A stretch of 64,000 bases of DNA from contig NZ_JACHHX010000002.1 of NCBI RefSeq assembly GCF_014202935.1, positions 68,857 to 132,856 of the forward strand, read 5' to 3'. Origin of the DNA: Rehaibacterium terrae. Its GTDB lineage: Bacteria; Pseudomonadota; Gammaproteobacteria; Xanthomonadales; Xanthomonadaceae. A program made the position numbers and the translations under genes. Below are positions 45,785-56,261 of the stretch, piece by piece (within the stretch, counting starts at the first letter, position 1; every line of letters starts with the position of its first letter). The notes below the pieces were generated by a model that did no database searches, was not told the DNA's origin, and was given only the letters and a program-made list of their open reading frames with translations.

Positions 45785-46561
45785 ATGAATCGCCTGCTTG
45801 CCGCCGCCCTGGTCGGCGCCCTGAGTATCACCGCCTGCGCCGCCGACCAGTCCGGGGACGCGCGCGCGACGCCGGCCGCCGCCTCGGCCGCGGAGGGCGA
45901 CGCCGCCGTCCGGCAGGCGCTGGAAACGCTGGTCCCCAACGTCAAGATCGACAGCATCAAGCCGTCGCCGATCGCCGGTTTCCGCGAGGTGGTGCTGTCC
46001 GGACAGGTGCTGTACGTCTCCGAGGACGGCAAGTACCTGATCCAGGGCACGCTGTTCGACATCGCCACCCGTACCGACCTCACCGAGGCGACCCGCGCCG
46101 GCATCCGCCGCGAGGCGCTGGCCAAGGTCGGCCCCGAGCAGCGCATCGTGTTCGCGCCAGCCGAGCGCAAGCACACGGTCACCGTCTTCACCGACATCGA
46201 CTGCGGCTACTGCCGTCGCCTGCACCAGCAGATGAAGGAGTACAACGAGCTCGGCATCGCGGTGGAATACCTGTTCTTCCCGCGCGCCGGCATCGGCTCG
46301 GAGAGCTTCCAGAAGGCGGTGTCGGTGTGGTGCGCCGACGACCGCCACCAGGCGATGACCGAGGCCAAGAACGGCATCGAGATCCCCCGGCGCGAGTGTG
46401 ACAACCCGGTCGCCAGCGACTTTGCCCTCGGTCAGCAGGTCGGCGTGGACGGCACGCCCGCCATCTACACCGGCGAGGGCATCTACATCGGCGGCTACCT
46501 GGCCCCGCAGCAGATGCTGCAGCGCCTGGAGCAGCTGGCGGCGCGCCAGGCCGCACGCTGA
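45785..46561 (+). CDS. dsbC: Thiol:disulfide interchange protein DsbC
   Basis: 258 residues. The N-terminal export signal ends in ITAC, a possible lipobox, followed by an Ala/Pro-rich linker. The DsbC dimerisation domain ([19 protein letters not shown]) precedes the thioredoxin fold with [11 protein letters not shown] (Cys140 and Cys143) and the cis-Pro loop VDGTPAIY. It isomerises wrong disulfides in the periplasm. In this genome likely clients include type II secretion substrates and the cysteine-rich B proteins at 57-59 kb, an inference only. Confidence 0.92.
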   Translation: MNRLLAAALVGALSITACAADQSGDARATPAAASAAEGDAAVRQALETLVPNVKIDSIKPSPIAGFREVVLSGQVLYVSEDGKYLIQGTLFDIATRTDLTEATRAGIRREALAKVGPEQRIVFAPAERKHTVTVFTDIDCGYCRRLHQQMKEYNELGIAVEYLFFPRAGIGSESFQKAVSVWCADDRHQAMTEAKNGIEIPRRECDNPVASDFALGQQVGVDGTPAIYTGEGIYIGGYLAPQQMLQRLEQLAARQAAR

Positions 46562-46664
46562 ATCCCGGCCCCGCGCGACCCCGGGCGCCAACCGGCCCAG
46601 GCCCGCGCCGGGGCCGGCCATCCGGTATCATTTGCGCCCCGTCGATCACGGATCTCCCGCGGAA

Positions 46665-49600
46665 ATGATCGCTCTCGAGGGCCGACCGGCCCTGTCGCCG
46701 TTCCGGCGCGACCGCCTGCAATCCCGTCTCCAGTCCCTCGCCCCCGGCGCCGTCGTCAGCGACAGCCGGCATGTCTATTTCGTCGATCCGGAGCCGGGCG
46801 CGGTGCCCGACCGCGAGGCGCTGGCGCGCATCCTCGAAGGCGGCTACGACAGCGTGCCGGCCGCCGCCGGCAGCCTGAGCCTGTTCGTGGTGCCGCGGCT
46901 GGGCACGGTCTCGCCCTGGGCGAGCAAGGCCACCGAGATCCTGCGCGGCGCCGAGCTGCCGGTCCGCCGGGTTGAGCGCGGCCTGCGGCTGGACATCGCC
47001 GGCCTGCCGGCGCCCGGGTCGGCCGAATTCGCCGCGGTGGCGAAGCTGCTGCACGACCCGATGACGCAGTCGCTGCTGACCTCGCGCGACGAGGCCGCGA
47101 AGCTGTTCGTCGCGCCACCGGCCGGCGCGCTCGTGCGCATCCCGCTTGCCGCGCTGCGCGAGGCCAACGCCCGCCTCGGCCTGGCATTGAGCGAGGACGA
47201 GATCGAATACCTGGAAGCCCGCTACGGCGAGCTCGGCCGCGACCCCAGCGACGCCGAGCTGATGATGTTCGCGCAGGCCAATTCCGAGCATTGCCGGCAC
47301 AAGATCTTCAACGCCAGCTACTGCATCGACGGCGAGGACCAGCCGCTGTCGCTGTTCAGGATGATCCGCCACACCCACGCGCAGGCGCCGCAGCTCACGC
47401 TGACCGCGTATGCGGACAATGCGGCGGTGATCGAGGGCTTCGACGGCCGCCGCTTCCGACCCGGCGACGACGGCGTGTACCGCGCCGAACCGGTCGCCCC
47501 GTCGGCGTTCGCGATCAAGGTCGAGACGCACAACCACCCGACCGCCATCTCGCCCTATCCGGGCGCCTCCACCGGCGCCGGCGGCGAGATCCGCGACGAG
47601 GGCGCCACCGGCCGCGGCGGCAAGCCCAAGGCCGGCCTGACCGGCTTTTCCGTGTCGCACCTGCGCATCCCGAGCCTGCCACAGCCGTGGGAGCGGCCGC
47701 GCCCGCTCAACCCGCGCATGGCCAGCGCGCTGGAGATCATGCTCGACGGCCCGATCGGTGCGGCGGCGTTCAACAACGAGTTCGGCCGGCCGGCCCTGGC
47801 CGGCTACTTCCGCAGCTTCGAGCTGGCCACCGACACGCCGGGCCTGACCCGCGCCTACGACAAGCCGATCATGCTGGCCGGCGGCCTGGGCGCGATCGAC
47901 CGCGGCCAGGTGCAGAAGCTGCGCCTGCGGCCGGGCGACGCGGTGGTGGTGCTCGGCGGCCCGGCGATGCTGATCGGCCTGGGCGGCGGCGCGGCCAGCT
48001 CGGTCGCCTCCGGCCAGAGTTCGGAGGCGCTCGACTTCGCCTCGGTGCAGCGCGACAACCCCGAGATGCAGCGCCGCTGCCAGGAAGTGATCGATCGCTG
48101 CGCCGCGCTGGGTGAGCGCAACCCGATCCTGAGCGCCCACGATGTCGGTGCCGGCGGCCTGTCCAACGCCATCCCCGAGCTGCTGCACGATTCCGGTGTC
48201 GGTGGCCTCATCGACCTGGCGAAGATCCCGCGGGTGGATCCCTCGCTGTCGCCGATGCAGCTGTGGTGCAACGAGTCGCAGGAGCGCTACGTGCTCGGCA
48301 TCGCCGCCGAGCGCCTGGCCGAGTTCGAGGCGATCTGCGCCCGCGAGCGCTGCCCCTGCGCCGTGGTCGGCACCGTCACCGCCGAGGAGCGCCTCGTGGT
48401 CGGCGAAGGCGTCGGTCCCGGAGCTGCGGCCCCCGGCTCCGGATCCCGGGAGCCCGCCATCGACCTGCCGATGGACGTCCTGTTCGGCAAGGCGCCGAAG
48501 ATGCACCGCGACACCCGCCGTCCGCCGCGCCCGCGCTGGCCGAAGCTGGACACCGCCGCGCTCGACCTGCGCGAGGCCGGCCTGCGCGTGCTGTCGCACC
48601 CGACCGTCGCGGCCAAGAATTTCCTCGTCACCATCGGCGACCGCACCGTCGGCGGCCTGTGCTCGCGCGACCAGATGGTCGGCCCGTGGCAGCTGCCGCT
48701 GGCCGACTGCGCCATCACCCTCACCGACTTCGACGGCGTCGCCGGCGAGGCGATGGCGGTGGGCGAGCGCACGCCGCTGGCGCTGATCGACGCCGCCGCC
48801 TCGGCGCGCATGGCGGTGGGCGAGGCGATCACCAACCTCGCCGCCGCGCCGGTCGCGTCGCTGGAGGAGGTCAAGCTCTCGGCCAACTGGATGGCCGCCG
48901 CCGGCTTCGACGGCGAGGACGCGCTGCTGTACGACGCCGTGCGCGCGGTCGGCCTGGAACTGTGCCCGGCGCTGGGCATCAGCATCCCGGTCGGCAAGGA
49001 CTCGCTGTCGATGCAGGCGCAGTGGAGCGCGCCGGAAGGCCCGCAGCAGTCGGTGTCGCCGGTGTCGCTGATCGTCTCGGCTTTCGCCCGCGTCGGCGAC
49101 GTGCGCGGCCAGCTCGTGCCGGTGCTCGACCGCGGAGTCGAGTCGGAGCTGTGGCTGATCGGCCTGGGCGCCGGCCAGCGCCGCCTGGGCGGCTCGATCC
49201 TGGCCCAGGTCTGCAACGCCTTCGGCGGCGCGTCGCCCGACCTCGACGAGCCCGGACGCCTGAAGGATTTCTTCGGCCTGATCCAGGCCGCGCGCGCCGA
49301 CGGGTTGATCCGCGCCTACCACGACCGCAGCGACGGCGGCGCCTTCGCCGCGCTGTGCGAGATGGCCTTCGCCTCGCACTGCGGGCTGGAGCTCAACCTC
49401 GACGGCTGGGGCGAGGATCCGTTCAGCACGCTGTTCAACGAGGAGCTGGGCGCGGTGGTGCAGGTCGCGGTCGAGGACCGCGCCGCCTTCGCCGACCTCG
49501 TCGACCGCTACAACCTCACCCATTGCGCGCAGCGCATCGGCCGACCGACCACCTCGCCGCGCATCCGCGTCACCGGGGGGCGCGTGACCGTCGCCGAGTG

Positions 49601-50549
49601 GACCTGGCAGGAGCTGTTCGACGCCTGGTGGTCGGTCACCCACGCCATGCAGCGCCTGCGCGACAACCCCGAGTGCGCCGACGCCGAGCGCGAGGCGCGT
49701 CGCGACTTCGACGCCCCGGGTCTGACCCCGGTGCTGAGCTTCGATCCGGCCGAGGATGTGGCGGCGCCGTTCATCAACACCGGCGTGAAACCGCGCGTGG
49801 CGGTGCTGCGCGAGCAGGGCGTCAACGGCCAGATCGAGATGGCGGCCGCGTTCACCCGCGCCGGCTTCGAGGCCGTGGACGTGCACATGAGCGACCTGAT
49901 CGCCGGCCGCATCGACCTCGCCGGCTTCAAGGGGCTGGCTGCCTGCGGCGGCTTCAGCTACGGCGACGTCCTTGGCGCCGGCCGTGGCTGGGCGATGTCG
50001 ATCCTCGAGCACCCGTCGCTGCGTGACGAGTTCGCCGCGTACTTCGCCCGCCCCGACACCTTCAGCCTGGGCGTGTGCAACGGTTGCCAGATGCTCAGCC
50101 AGCTCAAGGCGCTGATCCCCGGCGCCCGGCACTGGCCGACGTTCCTGCGCAACCGCAGCGAGCAGTACGAAGCGCGGCTGGCCCTGCTCGAAGTGCAGGA
50201 CTCGCCGTCGATCTTCTTCCGCGGCATGGAAGGCTCGCGCATCCCGGTCGCCGTCGCCCACGGCGAGGGCCAGGCGCGCTTCGACAGCGAACTCGACATG
50301 GCCGCCGCCCGCGTCGCGCTGCGCTTCGTCGACGGCCACGGCAACATCGCCACGCGCTATCCCGCCAATCCCAACGGCTCGCCCGAGGGCATCACCGGCC
50401 TGACCTCCGAGGACGGCCGCGCCACCTTGCTGATGCCGCACCCCGAGCGCGTCTTCCGCAGTGTGCAGATGAGCTGGCACCCGGCCGACTGGGGCGAGGA
50501 CTCGCCGTGGATGCGCATGTTCCGCAACGCGCGGGTGTGGGTGGGCTGA
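46665..50549 (+). CDS. purL: Phosphoribosylformylglycinamidine synthase
   Basis: 1294 residues, the long proteobacterial type. The N-terminal domain, two FGAM-synthase repeats ([38 protein letters not shown]) and a C-terminal class I glutaminase ([23 protein letters not shown] with the nucleophilic Cys) are all present. It converts FGAR to FGAM in purine synthesis. Residues ~583-598 ([15 protein letters not shown]) look like an in-frame insert made of the same GC-rich 7-mers seen between genes. A TATCAT at 46626-46631 could be the -10 box. Confidence 0.96.
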   Translation: MIALEGRPALSPFRRDRLQSRLQSLAPGAVVSDSRHVYFVDPEPGAVPDREALARILEGGYDSVPAAAGSLSLFVVPRLGTVSPWASKATEILRGAELPVRRVERGLRLDIAGLPAPGSAEFAAVAKLLHDPMTQSLLTSRDEAAKLFVAPPAGALVRIPLAALREANARLGLALSEDEIEYLEARYGELGRDPSDAELMMFAQANSEHCRHKIFNASYCIDGEDQPLSLFRMIRHTHAQAPQLTLTAYADNAAVIEGFDGRRFRPGDDGVYRAEPVAPSAFAIKVETHNHPTAISPYPGASTGAGGEIRDEGATGRGGKPKAGLTGFSVSHLRIPSLPQPWERPRPLNPRMASALEIMLDGPIGAAAFNNEFGRPALAGYFRSFELATDTPGLTRAYDKPIMLAGGLGAIDRGQVQKLRLRPGDAVVVLGGPAMLIGLGGGAASSVASGQSSEALDFASVQRDNPEMQRRCQEVIDRCAALGERNPILSAHDVGAGGLSNAIPELLHDSGVGGLIDLAKIPRVDPSLSPMQLWCNESQERYVLGIAAERLAEFEAICARERCPCAVVGTVTAEERLVVGEGVGPGAAAPGSGSREPAIDLPMDVLFGKAPKMHRDTRRPPRPRWPKLDTAALDLREAGLRVLSHPTVAAKNFLVTIGDRTVGGLCSRDQMVGPWQLPLADCAITLTDFDGVAGEAMAVGERTPLALIDAAASARMAVGEAITNLAAAPVASLEEVKLSANWMAAAGFDGEDALLYDAVRAVGLELCPALGISIPVGKDSLSMQAQWSAPEGPQQSVSPVSLIVSAFARVGDVRGQLVPVLDRGVESELWLIGLGAGQRRLGGSILAQVCNAFGGASPDLDEPGRLKDFFGLIQAARADGLIRAYHDRSDGGAFAALCEMAFASHCGLELNLDGWGEDPFSTLFNEELGAVVQVAVEDRAAFADLVDRYNLTHCAQRIGRPTTSPRIRVTGGRVTVAEWTWQELFDAWWSVTHAMQRLRDNPECADAEREARRDFDAPGLTPVLSFDPAEDVAAPFINTGVKPRVAVLREQGVNGQIEMAAAFTRAGFEAVDVHMSDLIAGRIDLAGFKGLAACGGFSYGDVLGAGRGWAMSILEHPSLRDEFAAYFARPDTFSLGVCNGCQMLSQLKALIPGARHWPTFLRNRSEQYEARLALLEVQDSPSIFFRGMEGSRIPVAVAHGEGQARFDSELDMAAARVALRFVDGHGNIATRYPANPNGSPEGITGLTSEDGRATLLMPHPERVFRSVQMSWHPADWGEDSPWMRMFRNARVWVG

Positions 50550-50729
50550 GCCGGCTGGTCCCCGTGCCCACGCCGCGGTGTGCCCAGGCCGCGGTGGCGA
50601 TCCCGGCAGGGGCGGACCGGCTTGGCCGGCCACATGCACTCATGGCTCTCCGCGGCGGCGGGATTTCTTTCATGGAGACTGAGTCGCCACGCCCGGATTC
50701 GCATGGCCCGGCGTGCGCGGAAGAGCGAC

Positions 50730-50756
50730 GGGCCCGATCCGTTGCGGATCGGGCCC
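50730..50756. terminator. Strong hairpin downstream of the HYR-repeat gene
   Basis: Perfect 12-bp stem (GGGCCCGATCCG and complement) with a 3-nt TTG loop. No U-run follows on either strand, so it may block exonucleases or act as a rho-assisted end for the minus-strand HYR gene and for purL. Confidence 0.5.
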
Positions 50757-50784
50757 GCCGAGGCGCGGCAGGTGCCGGGGGCGT

Positions 50785-53328
50785 TCAGCGGAATTCGAAC
50801 ATCGCTGTGTGCACGCTGCCGTCCTTGAGCTTGACCGTCAGCAGCCGGCAACCCCTCCAGCTGCGTTCGCTCTTCCACACATAGACGTACTGATCGAGTG
50901 TGGCGTCGTAATTGAGGCTGCTGTTGCCGGCGGTGACCGTCTCGGCGACTTCCTCGCCGGTGCTGCCAGTGCAGGCCATGACCGTCGAACGCGGATGGCC
51001 GGGCGCGAAGATGTCCAGCCCCTGGTTGCCGCCGAGGCTGAACTTGAGCGGGATCGCGCTGCCGGCCTTGACGGCGTTGGTCTTGCCGTTCTCGACCGGC
51101 TTGAAGAACCCGGCGAAGTGGTAGGACACCGTGACCGTGAAGCTGCGGCTGGCCTGGTTGCCGCGGCTGTCCTCGGCCTGGCAGGTCACCGTGGTGTCAC
51201 CCATGCCGAAGCTGCTGCCGGACGACGGGCTGCAGGAAACCGGTACCGGGCCGTCGACGAGGTCGATGGCGTTCGGCGTCGCGTACTCGACCACGGCCTG
51301 AGAGCCGGATTCGGAGACGACGGCGATGTCGGCCACCGGGTCGATGACCGGCGGGGTGGTGTCGACCACCTGCACGTTGAAGCTCACCGGGCTGGCGGCG
51401 TTGCCGGCGGCGTCGGACGCGGTGCAGGTCACCACGGTGCTGCCGAGCGCGAAGGTGCTGCCGGAGGCCGGCAGGCAGGTCGCGACGCCGGCGCCGTCGA
51501 CGATGTCGGAGGTCGCCGGGGCGGTGTAGTGGACGACCGCACCATCCGGGCCGGTGGCCTCGACGCCGAGGATGTCGGCCATCGGGTCGATGACTGGCGG
51601 GGTGGTGTCGACCACCTGCACGTTGAAGCTCACCGGGCTGGCGGCGTTGCCGGCGGCGTCGGACGCGGTGCAGGTCACCACGGTGCTGCCGAGCGCGAAG
51701 GTGCTGCCGGAGGCCGGCAGGCAGGTCGCGACGCCGGCGCCGTCGACGATGTCGGAGGTCGCCGGGGCGGTGTAGTGGACGACCGCACCGGCCGGGCCGG
51801 TGGCTTCTACACCGAGGATGTCGTCCATCGGGTCGATGACCGGCGGGGTGGTGTCGACCACGGTCACGTCGAAGCTGGCGTCGGCGCCGTTGCCGGCGGC
51901 GTCGCTGGCGCTGCATTCCACGGTGGTGGTGCCGAGCGGGAAGGTGCTGCCGGAGGGCGGCAGGCAGTCCACCGGCACATTGCCGCTGACCAGGTCGGTG
52001 GCACTGACGGCGAAGCTGACTTCGGCACCGGACGCCGAGGTGGCCTCGGCCGTGATCGGGTCGGGCACGTCGATCGCCGGCGGGGTGGTGTCGACCACGG
52101 TCACCTTGAAGCTGGCGCTGGCCTGGTTGCCGGCCGAGTCCTCGGCGCCGCAGGCCACCGTGGTTTCGCCGAGCGGGAACACGCTGCCCGACGGCGGCGC
52201 GCAGCCGCTGGCGCCGATCTCGTACGGTTCGGCGTCGTCCACCGCGTCCTGCGCGGTGACGCTGAAGCCGACGCTGGCGCCGGCCGCGGAGGTGGCTTCG
52301 GCGGTGATGTCGGCGGGGACCGCAATCGCCGGCGGGGTGATGTCGAGGATCTGCACTTCACACTCGTCGGTGGTGAAGGCGCCCTGGAAGTCGGTGACGG
52401 TCAGCTCGAACGGCAGCAAGCCGAGCTGCTGGTAGCCGAGCTGCGGGGCGACGAAGACGAACTGCGCGGGATCGTCGCTGATGTTCACCACCAGCGGCGG
52501 ACCGTTGAGCTGGTTCCAGGCGTAGCTGGCGATGCCGTCGTCGAGATCGTATGAGAGGCTGCCGTCGAGTGTGGCTTGCTGGCCTTCAGCGACGCTGTCC
52601 GGGCAGACCGCGATCGCCACGGGCGGCGCGTTGACCCAGACCACGTTGACTTCGACGTCGTCGATACCGGTCAGGGTGCCGTCGGAAACGGTCAGGCGGA
52701 ACTGCAGCGTTTCGCCGGCCATGCCCACGTCGGGCGCGGTGAAGCCGGCGATCGCGCTGTTGGCGTTCTGGATGACGACCGGCGTGCCGAGAATCTGCGT
52801 CCAGGCATAGGTCAGCGGATCGCCGTCGGGGTCGCTCGATCCGGAGCCGTCCAGGATCACCACCTCACCCTCGTCCACGCTGTCGGGGACGGCGACGGCC
52901 ACCGCCGTCGGCGGCAGGTTGAGCACGACATCGGTGATGTTGATGTGGGTGGTCGCGGTGTCCGTGCGGGTGCCGCAGTTGACGGTCAGCCGGAAGGTCA
53001 GCGTTTCGCCGCCCGGGCCGACATCGGGTGCGCTGAAGGTCGGTGTGGCCGTGTTCGGGTTGTTCAGGGTCACGGGCGTGCCGGCGGTCTGCACCCAGGA
53101 AAAGCCGAGATTGGCGCTCGGCGTGGAGCCGGAGCCGTTGAGGGTGACCAGTGTCGGCTGACCGTGGGTCCGCTCCGGCACGGTCTGGGTGGCGGGATTG
53201 ATGCGTGCGGTCGGATTGCCGTTGCAGGTGCCGGCCTGGGCGAAGGCCGGAGTCGAGAATGCGGACGCGGCCAGCAGTAGCAGCCATGCTGGCCAGCGAC
53301 GGTGCGCCGTCGCGATCGAGCGTTTCAT
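50785..53328 (-). CDS. Secreted PKD/HYR repeat protein
   Basis: 847 residues from ATG 53328. A signal peptide is cut near AFA-QAG. Residues ~35-330 hold three PKD-like domains (SVDEGEVVILDGSGSSDPDG). Residues ~330-730 hold five HYR modules, each starting with a D-x-TPP motif and a VTCTASDAAGN-type end. The last ~125 residues form a conserved-looking C-terminal domain (KAGSAIPLKFSLGGNQGLDI) with two Cys. No catalytic motif was found. It is probably an adhesin or a surface/secreted binding protein, possibly a type II secretion substrate because gsp genes lie next door. Confidence 0.85.
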   Translation of the reverse strand: MKRSIATAHRRWPAWLLLLAASAFSTPAFAQAGTCNGNPTARINPATQTVPERTHGQPTLVTLNGSGSTPSANLGFSWVQTAGTPVTLNNPNTATPTFSAPDVGPGGETLTFRLTVNCGTRTDTATTHINITDVVLNLPPTAVAVAVPDSVDEGEVVILDGSGSSDPDGDPLTYAWTQILGTPVVIQNANSAIAGFTAPDVGMAGETLQFRLTVSDGTLTGIDDVEVNVVWVNAPPVAIAVCPDSVAEGQQATLDGSLSYDLDDGIASYAWNQLNGPPLVVNISDDPAQFVFVAPQLGYQQLGLLPFELTVTDFQGAFTTDECEVQILDITPPAIAVPADITAEATSAAGASVGFSVTAQDAVDDAEPYEIGASGCAPPSGSVFPLGETTVACGAEDSAGNQASASFKVTVVDTTPPAIDVPDPITAEATSASGAEVSFAVSATDLVSGNVPVDCLPPSGSTFPLGTTTVECSASDAAGNGADASFDVTVVDTTPPVIDPMDDILGVEATGPAGAVVHYTAPATSDIVDGAGVATCLPASGSTFALGSTVVTCTASDAAGNAASPVSFNVQVVDTTPPVIDPMADILGVEATGPDGAVVHYTAPATSDIVDGAGVATCLPASGSTFALGSTVVTCTASDAAGNAASPVSFNVQVVDTTPPVIDPVADIAVVSESGSQAVVEYATPNAIDLVDGPVPVSCSPSSGSSFGMGDTTVTCQAEDSRGNQASRSFTVTVSYHFAGFFKPVENGKTNAVKAGSAIPLKFSLGGNQGLDIFAPGHPRSTVMACTGSTGEEVAETVTAGNSSLNYDATLDQYVYVWKSERSWRGCRLLTVKLKDGSVHTAMFEFR
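51350..51841 (-). repeat. Two near-identical 246-bp HYR modules in tandem
   Basis: Bases 51350-51595 and 51596-51841 are almost the same (period exactly 246 bp, 82 codons). Flanking modules have diverged more. The identity points to a recent internal duplication or gene conversion and allows copy number to change without breaking the frame. Confidence 0.9.
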
Positions 53329-53404
53329 GACGATGTCCCCCTGTTCCGCCATCCCGCACAGGGATGGTCGCGATCACGCTATGCGGGGGGAGACTGCGGG
53401 TTCA

Positions 53405-53420
53405 TCACCCAAATGGGGTA
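53405..53420. promoter_or_regulatory. Imperfect palindrome upstream of the HYR gene
   Basis: TCACCCAAATGGGGTA reads as ACCC-AAAT-GGGGT with near dyad symmetry. It lies 77 bp before the HYR gene and just after the LuxR-type gene on the same strand. It could be the regulator's operator; this is a suggestion from position and symmetry only. Confidence 0.35.
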
Positions 53421-53446
53421 AGCCGGCCGAACGGTCCGACCGGTGG

Positions 53447-54121
53447 TCAGCCTTCGAGTCGGCGGCCGACCAGTGCGACCAGGCCGGCCTGGGTGCGGGT
53501 GCCGGTCTTGAGCATCGCCGCCTTGAGCTGGCTGCGGACCGTATGGATCGACTTGCCGGCATGGCGGGCCAGCGCCTCGACCGAGCCGGCGGCGTACAGG
53601 CCGAGTGCGGTCTCGGCTTCCTTCGGCGTGAGCCCGAAGCGCTCGCAGAGCAGGTTCAGCGCATCGGCGGAGGGGCCGCGCTCGCGGACCTCGACCAGCA
53701 GCATCCGCTCGGCGGGCATGTCGAGCGTGGCGCAGGGCTCGATTGCATCGACGTGCACGACCAGGCTGCCGGCCGTGTCGTCGACCCGGACTTCGACCGT
53801 CTGCGGGTAGCCCGGACCCTGCAGCTGGGCCAGCCGCAGGGCGCGGCCGAGCTGGGCGCCGGCCGGCGTCGCGGCGATCCGCAGCCGGTCGGCATCCAGC
53901 ACCAGCGGCATGCCGGGCAGCAACCGGCGGCGCGCCGCGGCGTTGGCGAACCAGACCGTGGGCGGGTGGCCGGGCGCGACGATCAGCAGCGGATGGCAGA
54001 GCGTGTCGAGTGCGGCGCCGAAGGTGCGCGCGCTGTCGAGCAGGCGGCGCTGGTCGCGGCGCCTTTCGACGTTGATGCGCCGCTCGCCAGGCAGGCGAGC
54101 GGTGTCGATGGAGAGGTTCAC
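53447..54121 (-). CDS. LuxR-type transcriptional regulator
   Basis: 224 residues. The N-terminal ~150 residues look like a PAS-like sensor (LCHPLLIVAPG...VWFANAAARRRLL). The C-terminal LuxR helix-turn-helix begins at CERFGLTPKEAETALGLYA and continues SIHTVRSQLKAAMLKTGTRT. No autoinducer-binding motifs were seen, so it is not a typical quorum-sensing receptor. It is upstream of and co-directional with the HYR gene, its likely target. The 54122-54333 gap is shared with gspE. Confidence 0.85.
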   Translation of the reverse strand: MNLSIDTARLPGERRINVERRRDQRRLLDSARTFGAALDTLCHPLLIVAPGHPPTVWFANAAARRRLLPGMPLVLDADRLRIAATPAGAQLGRALRLAQLQGPGYPQTVEVRVDDTAGSLVVHVDAIEPCATLDMPAERMLLVEVRERGPSADALNLLCERFGLTPKEAETALGLYAAGSVEALARHAGKSIHTVRSQLKAAMLKTGTRTQAGLVALVGRRLEG

Positions 54122-54333
54122 GGACAGCCCCCTGTTCGCGAGGCTTTCCTATAGCGCGGCCCACGCCGGCAGGCACGCTCCGGCACGACGGGTTCCGACG
54201 GGCGGCTGTGGCGGGTGCGCGAGCGGTAGCGGGGCGAGGCATGGACGTTGGCGGCCGTTTCCGTCCGCATCATCCCGGCTTTCGCGTGAACTGCTAAAGT
54301 CCGGGCAGGAAACCCGCGGCCAGGAACAACGGC

Positions 54334-56049
54334 ATGAATGCGGTTGCAAGCGATACCCTCATTCCGGACAGCGACGATCGCATCGTCGCGGCGCTGCTGG
54401 CGCGTGGCCGGCTCAAGGAGGCCGACCTCGGCCGCGCGCGCAAGCTACGCGAGGAATCCGGCGGCTCGCTGGCGGCGCTGCTGGTGCGGCTCGGCCTGGT
54501 GTCCGAGCGCGACATGGCCGAGGCGGCGAGCGAAGTGCTCGGGCTGCCCCTGCTCGCCGCCCGCGACTGCCCGGAGTCGGCGCCGGCCGGGGTGCAGGTG
54601 TCGGTGCGCTTCCTCAAGCAGCACGCGGTCTGTCCGGTGGGCGAGGGCGAGGCGCACGTCGACCTGCTGGTGGCCGATCCGCAGGACGGCTACCCGGCCG
54701 AGGCGCTGGCGCTGGCGACCGGCCGGGAGGTGCGGATGAAGGTCGGCCTGCGCTCGGAGATCGCCGATCTGATCGAGCGCTATTACGGCGCCGGCCGCTC
54801 GGCGATGGGGGCGATCGTCGAGAGCGTGGGCGATGAGGGCGCGCGCGACGAGGACGACGTCGAGCACCTGCGCGACCTCGCCTCCGAGGCGCCGGTGATC
54901 CGGCTGGTGAATCTCATCATCCAGCGTGCGGTCGAAGCGCGCGCCAGCGACATCCACATCGAGCCGTTCGAGAACCGGCTCAAGGTGCGCTACCGCATCG
55001 ACGGCGTGCTGGAGGAGGCCGAGAGCCCGCCCGCCAACCTCACCGCTGCGGTGATCTCGCGCATCAAGATCATGGCCAGGCTCAACATCGCCGAGCGCCG
55101 GCTGCCGCAGGACGGACGGATCATGATCCGCGTGCAGGGCAAGGAGCTGGACCTGCGCGTGAGCACCGTGCCGACCGCGCACGGCGAGTCGGTGGTGATG
55201 CGTCTGCTCGACCGCGAGGCGATCGTCTTCGACTTCGAATCGCTCGGCTTCACCGACGAGTTCCTGCCGAAATTCATCAAGGTGCTCGAACAGCCGCACG
55301 GCATCCTGCTGGTGACCGGCCCGACCGGCTCGGGCAAGACGACCACGCTTTACACCGCCCTGCAGAAGCTCAACACGCCCGACGTCAAGATCATCACCGT
55401 CGAGGATCCGGTCGAGTACCAGCTCGAAGGCATCAACCAGATCCAGGCCAAGCCGCAGATCGGCCTGGACTTCGCCAACGCGCTGCGTTCGATCGTGCGC
55501 CAGGACCCGGACATCATCATGATCGGCGAGATGCGCGACCTGGAGACCGCGCGCATCGCCATCCAGTCGGCGCTGACCGGTCACCTGGTGCTGTCCACGC
55601 TGCACACCAACAACGCCGCCGGCGGCATCACCCGCCTGCTCGACATGGGCGTGGAGGATTACCTGCTCACCTCCACGGTCAACGGCATCCTCGCCCAGCG
55701 GCTGGTGCGCCGGCTGGAGCCGACCCACGCCGAGAAGTACGAGGCGCTGCCCGAGGTGATCGAGGAATTCGGCCTGCGCCGCTTCCAGCCCGAAGGCCCG
55801 ATCTACCTGTACCGCCCCCGCCCCTCGGAACTGACCCCGACCGGCTACCTCGGCCGCACCACGATCATGGAATTCCTGGTGATGAGCGACCCACTGCGGC
55901 GGTTGGTGATGCAGCACGCCGGCATGGGCGAGATCGAGGCCCAGGCCCGCGCCGAAGGTATGCAGACCATGTACGAGGACGGCCTGCGCAAGGCGCTGGC
56001 CGGCGTCACCACCATCGAGGAAGTGCTGCGGGTGACGCAGGAAGCGTGA
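54334..56049 (+). CDS. gspE: Type II secretion system ATPase GspE
   Basis: 571 residues. The N1 domain resembles XpsE-type MshEN (DRIVAALLARGRLKEADLGR). The core has Walker A GPTGSGKTTT, the Asp box ITVEDPVEYQLEGINQIQ, Walker B DIIMIGEMRDLET and the His box LVLSTLHTNNAAGG. The tetracysteine zinc-finger of many GspE proteins is missing: the region after ILAQRLVRRLEP has no CxxC pairs. It powers pseudopilus assembly at the inner membrane. gspF does not follow directly: 3.5 kb with a duplicated gene module intervene. Confidence 0.95.
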   Translation: MNAVASDTLIPDSDDRIVAALLARGRLKEADLGRARKLREESGGSLAALLVRLGLVSERDMAEAASEVLGLPLLAARDCPESAPAGVQVSVRFLKQHAVCPVGEGEAHVDLLVADPQDGYPAEALALATGREVRMKVGLRSEIADLIERYYGAGRSAMGAIVESVGDEGARDEDDVEHLRDLASEAPVIRLVNLIIQRAVEARASDIHIEPFENRLKVRYRIDGVLEEAESPPANLTAAVISRIKIMARLNIAERRLPQDGRIMIRVQGKELDLRVSTVPTAHGESVVMRLLDREAIVFDFESLGFTDEFLPKFIKVLEQPHGILLVTGPTGSGKTTTLYTALQKLNTPDVKIITVEDPVEYQLEGINQIQAKPQIGLDFANALRSIVRQDPDIIMIGEMRDLETARIAIQSALTGHLVLSTLHTNNAAGGITRLLDMGVEDYLLTSTVNGILAQRLVRRLEPTHAEKYEALPEVIEEFGLRRFQPEGPIYLYRPRPSELTPTGYLGRTTIMEFLVMSDPLRRLVMQHAGMGEIEAQARAEGMQTMYEDGLRKALAGVTTIEEVLRVTQEA

Positions 56050-56261
56050 CCTCAGCCCCGGCATAAGGTTGGTACCGGATGCGTACCAGCATCCCGGCGA
56101 AAGCGGGGAGGTGCGGAGGAGAAAGCGCGTCCGCTCCGGGCGTAGCCCCTGTGAGCTGACGAACCCCGACGATCCGCCTATGCAGGCGCGGTGCATCTCG
56201 TGCCGGGCTCGCAAGCTCGCTCCAGCCCCGGGCTTTCCAGAGCTTCCAGGAAGGGCGCGCC

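Noticed and set aside
46188-50639. 1483-codon open frame antisense to purL
   Set aside because: A by-product of high GC content. The translation is low-complexity (Ala, Arg, Gly, His-rich) and has no domain, while the sense strand encodes full-length PurL.
50350-53280. Plus-strand frames over the HYR gene
   Set aside because: They mirror the repeat structure of the minus-strand gene, which has a signal peptide and clear HYR modules.
56089-56261. Possible small gene between gspE and A1
   Set aside because: Short frames here overlap repeat-like DNA, lack a ribosome site and match nothing in A or B.
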